A stretch of DNA of 18,481 nt from JBBDXA01 sp040902585 (GCA_040902585.1 JBBDXA010000188.1:1-18481), one strand, 5' to 3'. Shown: positions 6,137 through 15,102, numbered from the stretch's first letter. Program-made: numbers and translations. The notes: generated by a model from the letters alone, not told the origin.

Positions 6137-7894
6137 TCACTTCGGCAGATTGAATTTCACATCCAGATTCAGCGTCGCGTGCCCGCTCTGGAAGGAGAGA
6201 TCGATTGCCGCGCCCTTCACGTAGCTCACCAGTTCCAGCAGCATGCCGATCTCCGTTTCCGCGTCCTCGCGCGGATGGCCCTTCTCGATCATGTTCTGGC
6301 TGATGAGGAACTCGGCGTTGTCCTTGAGCATGGCGTGGACCATCGGGCCGTCGAGCTCGATCAGCGTGTTTTGACCGATCCTGGTATCACCGCTCTGCGC
6401 GGCCGCGGCCTTGACGAGGTCATCCGCAAGCTGCTTCGAGCTCGAAAGAATGATGCGGTCCTTGGTGATCGCCAACGTCGGCGACGCGTTGAAGTAAATC
6501 TCAGCTTTGTTCTTGTCGCTCTTCTTGGGATCGAAGACGTAGGTCGCCGAACTCATGAGCACGCCGTTCTTTTCCATCGTGCGCAGCTTCAGCGCCGGCC
6601 GACCTTCCTGCATGCCCGTGACGCTGATCAGACCGACCGCCGAAGAGAACGCCGACTCGAATTGATCTTTGGTGAGCTGGTCATCGGGCTTGACCTGGAA
6701 GATCAACGCACCGGCAGGCAGCTTGATCGCGGGCGTCACGCCCTCGAAGGTCTGCCGCGTGGCGACAAGCTGCATCTGCGGTCTGAAGTTACCGAGCACT
6801 TCATACGTAAAGCTGCGATCGCCGAAGAACAGGCTGAGCTGGCTGTCGGCCTGAGCGATGCCGGCGGCGACGTTCTCGGTGAACAGTTCATCAGCCTTGC
6901 CGAGCATCGCGCCGATGTCGCGGTAGGTCACGATCGAAAGCGCGGTGCCCGGGGGCTTCAAAGGCTTGGGCGCTGAGCCACCGGTCGTCGGGCCGAAGAA
7001 ATAGTCGCGAGCCTTGGAGACCTTCGCGGGATCGTGAACCCCGGCGAAGGACAGGCCCAGCGCATCAGCTTTCACGCGGAGCGAAGCGGTGAGGTAAGGC
7101 GAGTGCTGAATGGTTTCCTTCAGGCCGCCCACAAGCAGTTCGAGCGCGGGATTGTCACTCTTCTCGGCAAAGAGCTGATCGAGAATGCCCATGGAGCGCA
7201 GCGGCTGTGTGCGGGCGAAGGCCCAGAGCGTGGGCGTATCGGTCGCGAAGCCATGCTTGCGGGCGGCGGTGAATTCCTTGTCAGCCGCGAGCGTCTGCGT
7301 GCTGCTGTCGAGCAGGTTGTCGAAGAGCACCTTGCCGAGTTCGGGGTTGTTAGCGCCGAGGAACCAGTTGCCGTGGAACGCCATGCCGCCGGGGCCGACC
7401 TTGTAGGTGGCGATGCCGCGGTAGGTGCGGCCGCGTTTGAGATTGCCCTCGGGATTGTCGTCGGCAAGCTGGCCGATGACTTCATCGAGCTTCTTGAAGG
7501 TGGCCGCGTCATCGGACTTCATGAGGAAGGCGACGCCGTTGGTCGTCGGATCGAAGGCAATGTACAGGCCGCCGGCACTCATGGATTCGAGCGCCTCGCG
7601 CCACTTCATCTTCGTCAGGTGTTCGAAGACCGCCAGCCCCGTCGAAAGCTGACGGAACCGCGGCGACTGGTAGAAGGCCTTGAAGCCGTCGTTCGCTTCG
7701 AGCTTTTCGCGCAGGGGGTGATCGAGGAGGGTGGAGATCAGCTTCTTGGGCTGAGGCACTTCGACGTAGATGAGAGTTGATGCGGGCAGCAGGTCAGCGG
7801 CAGTCTTCTCCGCTGCCTGAATCGGGCGGGCGAGAAGTGCGGCCAGCAGGGCTGCCGCGAGGGTGAATGAGAAGGTGAAGGTTTGTCGCCGCAT
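6137..7894 (-). CDS. Secreted protein of unknown function
   Basis: A 585-aa protein with a clear signal peptide (MRRQTFTFSFTLAAALLAALLARPIQAAE; cleavage likely after QA-A). The mature part opens with TAADLLPASTLIYVEVPQPKKLISTLL, a pattern seen in exported planctomycete proteins sometimes labelled DUF3352-like, in which an LP-x-S/D-T-L-x-Y-V segment starts each of two similar halves; a second such segment appears near residue 390 (KLPAGALIFQVKP). I cannot assign the family with confidence. No catalytic motif, heme site or membrane anchor is visible. The start has a GGAG about nine bases upstream. It is a separate unit, convergent with nothing, and divergent from the PilZ gene. Confidence 0.8.
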   Translation of the reverse strand: MRRQTFTFSFTLAAALLAALLARPIQAAEKTAADLLPASTLIYVEVPQPKKLISTLLDHPLREKLEANDGFKAFYQSPRFRQLSTGLAVFEHLTKMKWREALESMSAGGLYIAFDPTTNGVAFLMKSDDAATFKKLDEVIGQLADDNPEGNLKRGRTYRGIATYKVGPGGMAFHGNWFLGANNPELGKVLFDNLLDSSTQTLAADKEFTAARKHGFATDTPTLWAFARTQPLRSMGILDQLFAEKSDNPALELLVGGLKETIQHSPYLTASLRVKADALGLSFAGVHDPAKVSKARDYFFGPTTGGSAPKPLKPPGTALSIVTYRDIGAMLGKADELFTENVAAGIAQADSQLSLFFGDRSFTYEVLGNFRPQMQLVATRQTFEGVTPAIKLPAGALIFQVKPDDQLTKDQFESAFSSAVGLISVTGMQEGRPALKLRTMEKNGVLMSSATYVFDPKKSDKNKAEIYFNASPTLAITKDRIILSSSKQLADDLVKAAAAQSGDTRIGQNTLIELDGPMVHAMLKDNAEFLISQNMIEKGHPREDAETEIGMLLELVSYVKGAAIDLSFQSGHATLNLDVKFNLPK

Positions 7895-8187
7895 GGGTGT
7901 GCTCCAATCGGCGGTAGGAGGCAGAGAGGACTGCCGCCGACGCGCCTGAATGCTGGATGTTTCAATGTCACGTTCCCGACAAGATCAGCCTACCGCGGCA
8001 ACAGGCAAATGTTGCAGTGCGACCTGCTGAAAACTCGAAAACGCGACGCGGCAGGCCTTTCCGCGGGCTTCCTGCAACGCCCCGCCGGGCGCCACTGTTA
8101 CAGGACGCAATTCAACCGCCGCGACTGTCCAGCCGATACAGATGGAATAGTCGGATCCTCACCGCAGGACCCTAGCGGAGGCAACCC
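7895..8187. other. Divergent intergenic region
   Basis: 293 bases between two divergent starts, so it must hold promoters for both the secreted protein (minus) and the PilZ gene (plus). I see no strong consensus promoter, operator or structured RNA in it. Short open frames on the plus strand here lack ribosome binding sites. Confidence 0.5.
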
Positions 8188-8511
8188 ATGTCCTCATCGT
8201 CTGAACGCCGCCATGATGCACGATTGGAACTGACCCGTCCGGTCAAGGTGAAGTGCCTGCTCACGGGGCGGTACCTGCCCGGCCGCAGCCGCAATCTTTC
8301 CTCCGGCGGCGCGCTGCTGGAGATCGATCATCCCTCGCTCCTGGTGCCGGGCCAGCGCATACTCATCGGCGTGGCGCAGACGAAACAGGATGTCCTTCTC
8401 GCGGCTGACGAGATGGCGCCGGCGACCGTCGTACGCTCGGCAGGCCTGCGCGGGACGCAGACGGTTGCCGTTCAGTTCGACCACCGCCAGCAGCTTGCGA
8501 TGACCGCCTGA
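8188..8511 (+). CDS. PilZ domain protein, probable c-di-GMP receptor
   Basis: A 107-aa single-domain protein. The two PilZ signature motifs are present in order: RxxxR within ERRHDAR (Arg8, Arg12) and [D/N]xSxxG as NLSSGG (Asn36, Ser38, Gly41), the residues that grip cyclic di-GMP. The rest, GQRILIGVAQ, ATVVRS and TVAVQFDH, fits the six-stranded PilZ barrel. A GGAG (8177-8180) seven bases upstream supports the ATG. It is cytoplasmic with no partner domain, so it would act by binding another protein. The following gene is about 190 bases away and unrelated; the target is unknown. Confidence 0.85.
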   Translation: MSSSSERRHDARLELTRPVKVKCLLTGRYLPGRSRNLSSGGALLEIDHPSLLVPGQRILIGVAQTKQDVLLAADEMAPATVVRSAGLRGTQTVAVQFDHRQQLAMTA

Positions 8512-8537
8512 ACCTTTCTAATCACCTGTATAGAGAT

Positions 8538-8584
8538 CCATCCCGGAGCACCATCCCGGAGCACCATCCCGACAGGGTGGTGCT
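8538..8584 (+). repeat. 13-bp direct repeat ending in a hairpin
   Basis: CCATCCCGGAGCA occurs twice in tandem (8538-8550, 8551-8563) with a partial third copy. The last copy forms a ten-pair stem (8560-8569 with 8575-8584, one G-U) on a five-base loop. It follows the PilZ gene by 50 bases and may terminate it, but lacks a T-run. Confidence 0.55.
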
Positions 8585-8701
8585 GTGACTCAACGAACAC
8601 CCACCGCGTGTTCGCCGCGATTCCCCCTGCTGCTTCCCACTCTCACGCGTTACACTGGTAATGCACGAATCACCCCCTCGTTCACCCGTGAAACTTCAGC
8701 C

Positions 8702-11700
8702 ATGATTCGACCCTTCCCCATTGTGATCTGCCTGCTGTCCGCCCTGTCCTGGACGAGCGCCATAGCCTCCGCCGCTCAGCCCGCCCCTGCCCAACCCATC
8801 GACTTCACCCGCGACGTCCAACCCATCCTCGCCGCTCACTGCCTCGATTGTCACGGCCCCGAAAAGCAAAAGGGCGGCCTTCGCCTCGATGTGAAAGCCG
8901 ATGCCTTCAAGAATCTCGACTCGGGCCAGCCCGCCATCGTTGCGGGCAAGCCTGCCGCGAGTGTCTTGATCACACTCCTGCGCGGCAACGAAGATGGCGA
9001 AACCATGCCGCCCAAGGGCAAGGGCAAACCGCTGACGGAAGCGCAGATTCAAACGCTGACGCGCTGGGTGGAACAAGGCGCAACCTGGCCGGACAGCGCG
9101 TCGGCTCAGGCGGGCGTGAAGTCGGATCACTGGGCGTATCAGCCGCTCGCGCCGGGCGCGCTGCCGCAGGTGAAGCAGAAGGATTGGCCCCGCGGTGCGA
9201 TGGATTTTTATGTGCTTGCACGTCTGGAGGCGGCAGGCCTTTCGCCTTCGCGCGAGGCGGATCGATACACACTGATCAAACGCCTCAGCTATGACCTGCT
9301 CGGCCTGCCGCCGACGCCGGCGGAGACTGACGCCTTCGTGAAGAGTGATGATGCGGATGAATACGAAAAGCTCGTTGATCGCCTTCTCGCCTCACCGCGC
9401 TTCGGCGAACGCTGGGGCCGGCACTGGCTGGACAAGGCCCGCTACGCCGACTCGGATGGCTACGAAAAGGACAACAATCGGCCCGATGCCTGGCGCTATC
9501 GCGACTGGGTGATCGACTCGATCAATCGCGATCAGCCCTTCGATGAGTTCACCCTTGAGCAGCTTGCCGGCGACCTGTTGCCGCAGGCGTCGCCGATGCA
9601 GAAGCTGGCGACGGCATTCCATCGTCAGACGTTGACCAACACCGAAGGCGGCACCGATCAGGAGCAGTTCCGCGTCGAAGCGACTTTCGATCGCACCGAG
9701 ACCACCGCCTCCGTCTGGCTCGGCCTGACGCTCACCTGCGCCCGTTGTCACACGCATAAGTATGACACCATCACCCAGCGCGAGTACTACGAGTTCTACG
9801 CCTTCTTCAACAGCGGCGATGAGGCGAACGCGCAGGTGCCGCTCAGTGATGATGCGCGGGCGGAGCATCAGGTGAAGCTCGCGGAACATCAGAAGAAGAT
9901 CGAGGCTGTTCAGAAGCAGTTCGACGAAGCCGCGGCCGGCCTTGAACAGGCGGCCCGCGAATGGGAAGCACAGGCGACCCTCGCGATGGCCGGCGTGCCT
10001 GACATCAAGTTCCATGAAGTCGAAGGCGTCACAGTCGCCGGGCCCGAAGGCATCACTTTCAAGAAGCTGGACGATGGTTCGTATCTCGCGACCGGCGCGA
10101 ACCCGGAGAAGGCGACCTACACGCTCGCCCTTCAAACAGCAATGCGCGATGTCACGGGTGTGCGCCTTGAAGTGTTGCCTGATGATTCCCTCGGCGGCAA
10201 AGGCCCGGGGCGCACGGCTCACGGTAACTTCGTCCTGAACGAACTTCGCCTTTTCGCGGGTGAGAAGGAAAAGCTCGCGAAGAAGGATCAGGTGACGATC
10301 GCGCAGACTGCCGCGGATTTCAGTCAGGACGGCTGGCCTGTTGCAGGAACGATCGACGGCAAGGAAGGCGAAGGCAAGAGCGGGACGGGCTGGGCGGTTG
10401 GCCCGCAGTTCGGCAAAGCCCATCACGCGGACTTTCTCTTCGCCACCCCGCTGCCTTGGCGCGAGAAGACATTTATCCGCATCGAACTCAGCCAGCAGTA
10501 CGGGTCGCAGCACACCCTCGGCCGCTTCCGCATCCGCCTTCGCACCGGCATGGACCTGGATCAGGTCGCGCCCAAACCTGTCCGCGCGATCCTGGCGGTG
10601 AAGCCCGCCCAGCGCACGGCGCAGCAGCGCAAGGCGCTGCTCGATCATGTCGCTTCGATTGATCCATCCACCAAAGCGCTGGCGGCCCAGCTTGCGGAGT
10701 TGAAGAAGCAGATGCCTGGTGAGCCGGTGATGTCGGTTCGCGTGATCGCGCAGCGCTCCTCGCCGCGCAAGACGCAGATCCTGCGGCGAGGAGAGTTTCT
10801 CGATCCTTTTGATGAGGTGCAGCCGGACACGCTGGAGGTGCTGCTGAAGGTGCATCCGCTCAAGGCGCGTGAAGGCGGGAAGATGGCGGATCGACTCGAC
10901 CTGGCGCGGTGGTTGATGGATGCGAAGAATCCGCTGACGCCGCGCGTGGCGGTGAATCACATCTGGCAGCATCTCTTCGGTGATGGCCTGGTGCGGACGC
11001 TCAACGATTTCGGCGTGCGCGGCGACGCCCCTACTCATCCCAAACTCCTCGACTGGCTTGCCGCTGAATACATCCGCCTCGGCTGGAGCCGCAAGGCTTT
11101 GATCAAGACCATCGTCATGAGCGCGACCTACCGGCAGGCATCGCATCATCGGCCGGAGCTCGCAGGCGTTGATCCGACGAACCTGTTGCTGCACCGGCAG
11201 AATCGCTTCCGCGTCGAAGGGGAGATTGTGCGCGACCTGTACCTCGCCGCGGCCGGCCTGCTCTCGGACAAGGTCGGCGGCCCCAGCGTGTTCCCGCCCA
11301 TGCCTGCCGATGTCGCTTCGCTCAGTTACGCCAACAATTTCAAGTGGAACGAAAGCAAAGGCGAAGACCGCTTTCGCCGGGGCATGTACACCTTTTTCAA
11401 ACGCACCAGCCCGCATCCGAACCTGATCAACTTCGACTGCCCCGACAGCAACACGACGCGCGTGAAGCGGGATGTATCTAATACAGCGCTGCAACCGCTA
11501 CAAACACTCAACAACATCACCTTCGTCGAAGCCTCGCAGGCGATGACGAGGCGCGTGCTGGCGCAAGTGAAAGGCGACGACACGGCCAGGCTGACGCGCG
11601 CGATCCGCCTGTGTGTCGCGCGGATGCCTTCATCGTTGGAGCTGGAGCGCTACATGGACCTGCTCGCCGCTTCCCGCAGGTATTACAGCGGACGGAGTGA

Positions 11701-11821
11701 TGAGGCGAAGAAGCTGGCCGGCGACTACGCACCGAAGGATGTGCCGGTGGAAGAGGCGGCGGCGTGGACGGCGACGCTGCGCATCGTGATGAATGCGGAT
11801 GAGTTTTTGACAAGGGAGTGA
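8702..11821 (+). CDS. Planctomycete cytochrome c / DUF1549 / DUF1553 (PSD1) protein
   Basis: A 1039-aa exported protein. The ATG at 8702 is preferred over the in-frame GTG at 8585 because it starts a signal peptide (MIRPFPIVICLLSALSWTSA, cleavage near ASAAQ). An N-terminal planctomycete cytochrome domain has FTRDVQPILAAHCLDCHGP with heme motif CxxCH (Cys47-His51). DUF1549 follows (DFYVLARLEAAGLSPS; RLLASPRFGERWGRHWLD), including a second CxxCH in LTCARCHTHKYD. A coiled-coil and a beta-rich insert precede C-terminal DUF1553 (DRLDLARWLMDAKNPLTPRVAVNHIWQHLFGDGLV). Such proteins are periplasmic and usually paired with DUF1501; the pair is here separated by a two-gene insert. The substrate is unknown. 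Confidence 0.95.
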   Translation: MIRPFPIVICLLSALSWTSAIASAAQPAPAQPIDFTRDVQPILAAHCLDCHGPEKQKGGLRLDVKADAFKNLDSGQPAIVAGKPAASVLITLLRGNEDGETMPPKGKGKPLTEAQIQTLTRWVEQGATWPDSASAQAGVKSDHWAYQPLAPGALPQVKQKDWPRGAMDFYVLARLEAAGLSPSREADRYTLIKRLSYDLLGLPPTPAETDAFVKSDDADEYEKLVDRLLASPRFGERWGRHWLDKARYADSDGYEKDNNRPDAWRYRDWVIDSINRDQPFDEFTLEQLAGDLLPQASPMQKLATAFHRQTLTNTEGGTDQEQFRVEATFDRTETTASVWLGLTLTCARCHTHKYDTITQREYYEFYAFFNSGDEANAQVPLSDDARAEHQVKLAEHQKKIEAVQKQFDEAAAGLEQAAREWEAQATLAMAGVPDIKFHEVEGVTVAGPEGITFKKLDDGSYLATGANPEKATYTLALQTAMRDVTGVRLEVLPDDSLGGKGPGRTAHGNFVLNELRLFAGEKEKLAKKDQVTIAQTAADFSQDGWPVAGTIDGKEGEGKSGTGWAVGPQFGKAHHADFLFATPLPWREKTFIRIELSQQYGSQHTLGRFRIRLRTGMDLDQVAPKPVRAILAVKPAQRTAQQRKALLDHVASIDPSTKALAAQLAELKKQMPGEPVMSVRVIAQRSSPRKTQILRRGEFLDPFDEVQPDTLEVLLKVHPLKAREGGKMADRLDLARWLMDAKNPLTPRVAVNHIWQHLFGDGLVRTLNDFGVRGDAPTHPKLLDWLAAEYIRLGWSRKALIKTIVMSATYRQASHHRPELAGVDPTNLLLHRQNRFRVEGEIVRDLYLAAAGLLSDKVGGPSVFPPMPADVASLSYANNFKWNESKGEDRFRRGMYTFFKRTSPHPNLINFDCPDSNTTRVKRDVSNTALQPLQTLNNITFVEASQAMTRRVLAQVKGDDTARLTRAIRLCVARMPSSLELERYMDLLAASRRYYSGRSDEAKKLAGDYAPKDVPVEEAAAWTATLRIVMNADEFLTRE

Positions 11822-11825
11822 AGTC

Positions 11826-12086
11826 ATGATTATGAAACGCACTGAGAATGTGGCGGACTTCGGACCGAAGTTGTCGTGGGAGGAGATTTGCGAGCAGCAT
11901 CCTTCGGAGTGGGTACTGCTGGTAGATCTTGACTCGACCGAACAGCACGAGGTAACCGCTGGCCGCGTGGTCTGGTATGGCGACAGCAATGACGAAGCAT
12001 ATGAGCGAGGTGCCGACCTGGAGGCACCAGAGGCCGCTGTTCTGTTCACGGGTCCCTTGCGAACGGATGTGAAATTCCTCTTATGA
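11826..12086 (+). CDS. Small partner protein of a retropepsin-like protease, unknown function
   Basis: An 86-aa acidic protein with no signal peptide or membrane segment. Its core reads LSWEEICEQHPSEWVLLVDLDS, then a beta-rich part (TAGRVVWYGDS) and a conserved-looking LFTGPL near the end. I know this type only as an unnamed small protein found beside retropepsin-like proteases in other phyla, from memory and unverified here. GGGAG (11814-11818) precedes the ATG by seven bases, and the gene starts four bases after the DUF1553 stop. Its TGA overlaps the next ATG (ATGA at 12083-12086), implying translational coupling. Met3 at 11832 is an alternative start. Confidence 0.8.
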   Translation: MIMKRTENVADFGPKLSWEEICEQHPSEWVLLVDLDSTEQHEVTAGRVVWYGDSNDEAYERGADLEAPEAAVLFTGPLRTDVKFLL

Positions 12087-12460
12087 AAACACCATTCAAT
12101 CGCGCTGAGGGCCTGATCATTGTCGCCGGCGTATGCCGCGGCCCGCGCCGCAGGCAGCCGGTTCGTTTGATTGTTGATACCGGAGCAAATGTCACGACTT
12201 TGAAGCCAGGCTTGATCCGCATGATGGGGTATCGAAGTGAGGACATTGTCGCAGACGGAACGGTGATGACCGCCGGCGGCAAGCGCGAGATTGAGGTCGT
12301 CGTGATCGAAGAGTTGAGTGTGCTGGGCGTGACAAGGAAGATGATGCCGGTCGTTCAACATCGCCTGGAACTAGAGGCTGACGGCATCCTTGGCCTCGAC
12401 TTCTTTCACGACTCACGCCTGACGATCGATATGCGCAAAGGTACCGTCGAAGTTGACTGA
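12083..12460 (+). CDS. Retropepsin-like aspartic protease (clan AA)
   Basis: A 125-aa single-lobe aspartic protease. The catalytic motif is IVDTGANVTTL with Asp32-Thr33-Gly34, and the family's second hallmark is ADGILGLDFF (99-108), which packs against the active site. A flap-like segment TVMTAGGKREIEV lies at about 60-72. One Asp per chain means it should work as a homodimer, as retroviral protease does. There is no signal peptide, so it is predicted cytoplasmic, in contrast to its exported neighbours. It overlaps the preceding small gene by four bases and precedes DUF1501 by 33. Substrate unknown; the coupled partner may be substrate, inhibitor or adaptor (inference). Confidence 0.88.
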   Translation: MKTPFNRAEGLIIVAGVCRGPRRRQPVRLIVDTGANVTTLKPGLIRMMGYRSEDIVADGTVMTAGGKREIEVVVIEELSVLGVTRKMMPVVQHRLELEADGILGLDFFHDSRLTIDMRKGTVEVD

Positions 12461-12493
12461 AATCGCAAACATTACGTGACGGCGAGACACCCG

Positions 12494-13977
12494 ATGAACC
12501 TACAGCCTGAAAACGCGCACCACTCCCGCCGGGAGTTTCTCAACACCACCGCCTCGGGCCTGGGCATGGCGGCGCTGGGGGCGATGCTGACAAACGATGG
12601 ACTGATGTCCAGCGCCGGTGCCGCTGAAGCGGGCACCGCCGAGGCTTTACCTGACATCAACCCCCTTCGGCCGCGCGAGCCGCACTTTGACGCCAAGGCC
12701 AAAGCGTGCATCTTCATCTTCATGGCCGGTGCGCCTTCGCACATCGATCTCTTCGACCCCAAGCCCGAGCTCATCAAGCGTCACGGCCAGCCCCTGCCCG
12801 ATTCCATGCTCGATAAAGTCCGCTTCGCCTTCATCAAAAAGGAAAACGCCCTGCTTCAGGGTTCGCCCTTCAAGTTCTCGCAGCACGGCAAATCAGGCAT
12901 GGTCTTCTCCGAGCTGCTGCCGCACATCGGCTCCGTCGCTGATGACCTGCTCATGATCCGCAGCCTGCACTCGGAGCAATTCAACCATCACCCAGGTCAG
13001 CTCATGATGCAGTGCGGCGTCGCTCGCTTCGGCATGCCCGTCATGGGCTCGTGGCTTAACTACGGCCTGGGCAGCGCGTCGCAAAACCTGCCCGGCTACG
13101 TCGTGCTCACCAGCGGCCGCGGCTCCTCAGGCGGCGCGACGCTGTGGCAATCCGGCTTCCTGCCCAGCGTCTACGCCGGCACCCTGTTTCGCAACCAGGG
13201 CGAACCGGTACTCAACCTGAAAAACCCCGACGGCCTGCCGGTGGAGCTTCAACGCGCGGGGCTCGATGTGCTGCGCGATGTGAACCAGGCGCGCTTCGCT
13301 GAGATTCGCGATCCTGAAATCGCCTCGCGCATCGCGTCGTATGAGCTGGCCTTCCGCATGCAGACGGCGGCGCCGGAGCTGATCGATCTGGCCAGCGAGC
13401 CGCAGCACATCCGCGACATGTACGGCGTCGGCCGCGCCGAGCCGAAGGACTTCGGCGGACGCGGCAAACAGGGCAATACCTACGACAGCTTCGNNNNNNN
13501 NNNGGCGTCCGCTTCATCAACATCATCTACGCCTCGTGGGATCACCACTCCAACATCCCCGGCGAACTGCCCTACAACGCGGGCTGCGTCGATCAACCTG
13601 TTGCCGCCCTCATCAAGGATTTGAAACAGCGCGGCCTGCTCGACTCCACCATGGTCGTCTGGGGCAGTGAGTTCGGGCGCACACCCCTGGGCGAAAACCG
13701 CAGCGGCAAACGTGAGGTCGGCTCCGGTCGCGATCATCATCCTTTCAGCTTCAGCATGTTCGCGGCCGGCGGCGGACTCAAGGGCGGCCTGACCTACGGC
13801 GCGACCGACGACATCGGCTGGGGCGTCACCGAAAAGCCCGCGCACATCAACGACTTGCACGCCACCATGCTGCACCAGTTCGGCCTCGATCACCTCCAGC
13901 TCACGCATCGCTTTCAAGGGCGCGATTTCCGCCTGACCGATGTGGGCGGTAAGGTCGTGAAAGACTGGCTGGCGTGA
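12494..13977 (+). CDS. DUF1501 family protein, Tat-exported, interrupted by an assembly gap
   Basis: The ATG at 12494 starts a Tat signal (HSRREFLNTTASGLG), preferred over an in-frame GTG six codons upstream. The first 333 residues include FIFMAGAPSHIDLFDPKP and HSEQFNHHPGQLMMQCG, ending at QGNTYDSF. Ten Ns follow (13494-13503), after which GVRFINIIYASWDHHSNIPG continues in another frame, with MVVWGSEFGRTPLGEN and GRDHHPFSFSMFAAGGGLKGG. Family members normally have about 13 residues (GRQCLLARRLVER-like) between the two parts, so the gene is probably intact and the true gap nearer 38 bases. It is the usual partner of the DUF1549/DUF1553 protein upstream. Confidence 0.9.
13494..13503. other. 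Run of 10 Ns (scaffold gap)
   Basis: Unresolved bases inside the DUF1501 gene. The frame before (codon phase ending TTC at 13490-13492, then G) and the frame after (GGC at 13504) are compatible only if the gap length is 2 modulo 3, which 10 is not; the N count is therefore a placeholder. Confidence 0.97.
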
Positions 13978-14006
13978 TCAAACGACGACATCCTTGATTG
14001 CCGGAG

Positions 14007-14031
14007 CCGCGACACCCTATGCATGTCGCGG
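14007..14031. terminator. Bidirectional hairpin between convergent genes
   Basis: CCGCGACA (14007-14014) pairs perfectly with TGTCGCGG (14024-14031) on a nine-base loop, midway between the DUF1501 stop and the PEP-CTERM gene stop on the opposite strand. No T-run follows on either strand. Confidence 0.5.
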
Positions 14032-14052
14032 ACCTGGCGCTTCGGATTTGAT

Positions 14053-15102
14053 TCACGCCTGCTGACGGCGACGCTTCAGACTCAACGCACCGGCGATGAG
14101 CAACAGAGCGGCCGAGGCGGGCTCGGGCATCGCGACCGACACGTCGGTCGAAGGCGGCGGCGCCAGGGCGAGGAACAGGTGGATACCTTTGAGATCCTCA
14201 TCCGCACCGGGCAGGCCGTTGGAGCGGCGGAAGTTATCGCCATCGAAGAACAGCGTCGCCGTGTCGGTGAGCAGGTCGTAAATCACCACGTCCTGGTCGG
14301 AGAAGTTGAACACCGAAAGGCCCAGGCGGGCGGCGGTGTTGGTCGTCAGCAGCAGGAGGTTGTCGCCGTAGTAGCTGACGCCGTCGATGTCTTCAGCCGC
14401 GCCGAAGGTGCCGTCCGACTTGCGGAACAGGTTCTGATCGAAGTAAAGCGTGGCGATGTCGCTGACGGGGTCGTACTCGATGACGTCGCCGGGACGGATT
14501 TCCAGGAGGTTGCTGCCGATGCGCTCGCCGCCGCGAGTGGAGATCAGCAGGTGGCCGTTGGGCAGGAGGCTGGCCGAGTCGATGGTCGCGGAGGCGCCGG
14601 GCAGGCCGTTGCTCATGCGGAACGCCAGAGCGCCGTCGAGGTAAAGCGTGGCGGTGTCGGTCGCCGGGTCGTAGAGCACCAGGTCTCGGGAGTCGAACTT
14701 CGAGCCTCCGTCGCGCATGTACTTGGTCGGGTCGCCGCTGCCCAGACGGGCGGTGCCGTTGACGGTCAGCAGAATCCTGCCATCGTCGAAAATGTTAAAG
14801 GCGAAAAGGTTCTCATCGACGGTGCCGGTGATGACGCCGCTGGAGTTACGAAAGTGATCGCGGCCGCGGAAATAGATGCTGGCGCTATCGGTCCAGTTCG
14901 TACCGTCAAAAGCAACCACGCTGGGGTCACCCGTCGTGTAGGCAACGACATCGCTCTGCCTCACGTCGGTCAGCCCGCCGATGCGGGCGGCGCTGTTCGT
15001 CGTCATGTAAAAGGTCACCGCCTCTGCCTGACGAACGACACCGGCGAAACACAGAATGGCCACGGCAACGCTCAAATTGCTTCGATTCTTGAATTGACCC
15101 AT
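14053..15102 (-). CDS. PEP-CTERM exported protein with four internal repeats
   Basis: A 349-aa protein with an N-terminal signal peptide (cleavage after AEA, residue 28) and a C-terminal PEP-CTERM sorting signal: PEP at 326-328, a hydrophobic helix, then KRRRQQA. Between them are four repeats, each with T/N-x-x-A-R-[IL]-G, then D-[VL]-[VI]-x-Y-D-x-x-[TS]-D-x-A-T-[LI]-[YF]-[FL]-D, then F-R-x-S-[ND]-G; the D-V-V/Y-D segments begin near 51, 140, 206 and 271. Repeat 1 is the most diverged. The fold could be a small beta-propeller-like structure (inference). PEP-CTERM proteins are anchored, then processed by exosortase, and are often linked to exopolysaccharide production; no exosortase gene is in view. 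A GGAG lies about nine bases before the ATG. Confidence 0.85.
   Translation of the reverse strand: MGQFKNRSNLSVAVAILCFAGVVRQAEAVTFYMTTNSAARIGGLTDVRQSDVVAYTTGDPSVVAFDGTNWTDSASIYFRGRDHFRNSSGVITGTVDENLFAFNIFDDGRILLTVNGTARLGSGDPTKYMRDGGSKFDSRDLVLYDPATDTATLYLDGALAFRMSNGLPGASATIDSASLLPNGHLLISTRGGERIGSNLLEIRPGDVIEYDPVSDIATLYFDQNLFRKSDGTFGAAEDIDGVSYYGDNLLLLTTNTAARLGLSVFNFSDQDVVIYDLLTDTATLFFDGDNFRRSNGLPGADEDLKGIHLFLALAPPPSTDVSVAMPEPASAALLLIAGALSLKRRRQQA

Noticed and set aside
8585..8701. N-terminal extension of the DUF1553 protein from the GTG at 8585
   Set aside because: The added 39 residues would bury the clear signal peptide that starts at the ATG at 8702.
9392..11494. 700-codon open frame on the minus strand antisense to the DUF1553 gene
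   Set aside because: Arg/His/Glu-rich composition with no domain; it is a codon-bias shadow of the real plus-strand gene.
13504..13624. True frameshift or pseudogene in the second DUF1501
   Set aside because: The frame change coincides exactly with the N-run and both sides are well conserved, so a mis-sized gap explains it.
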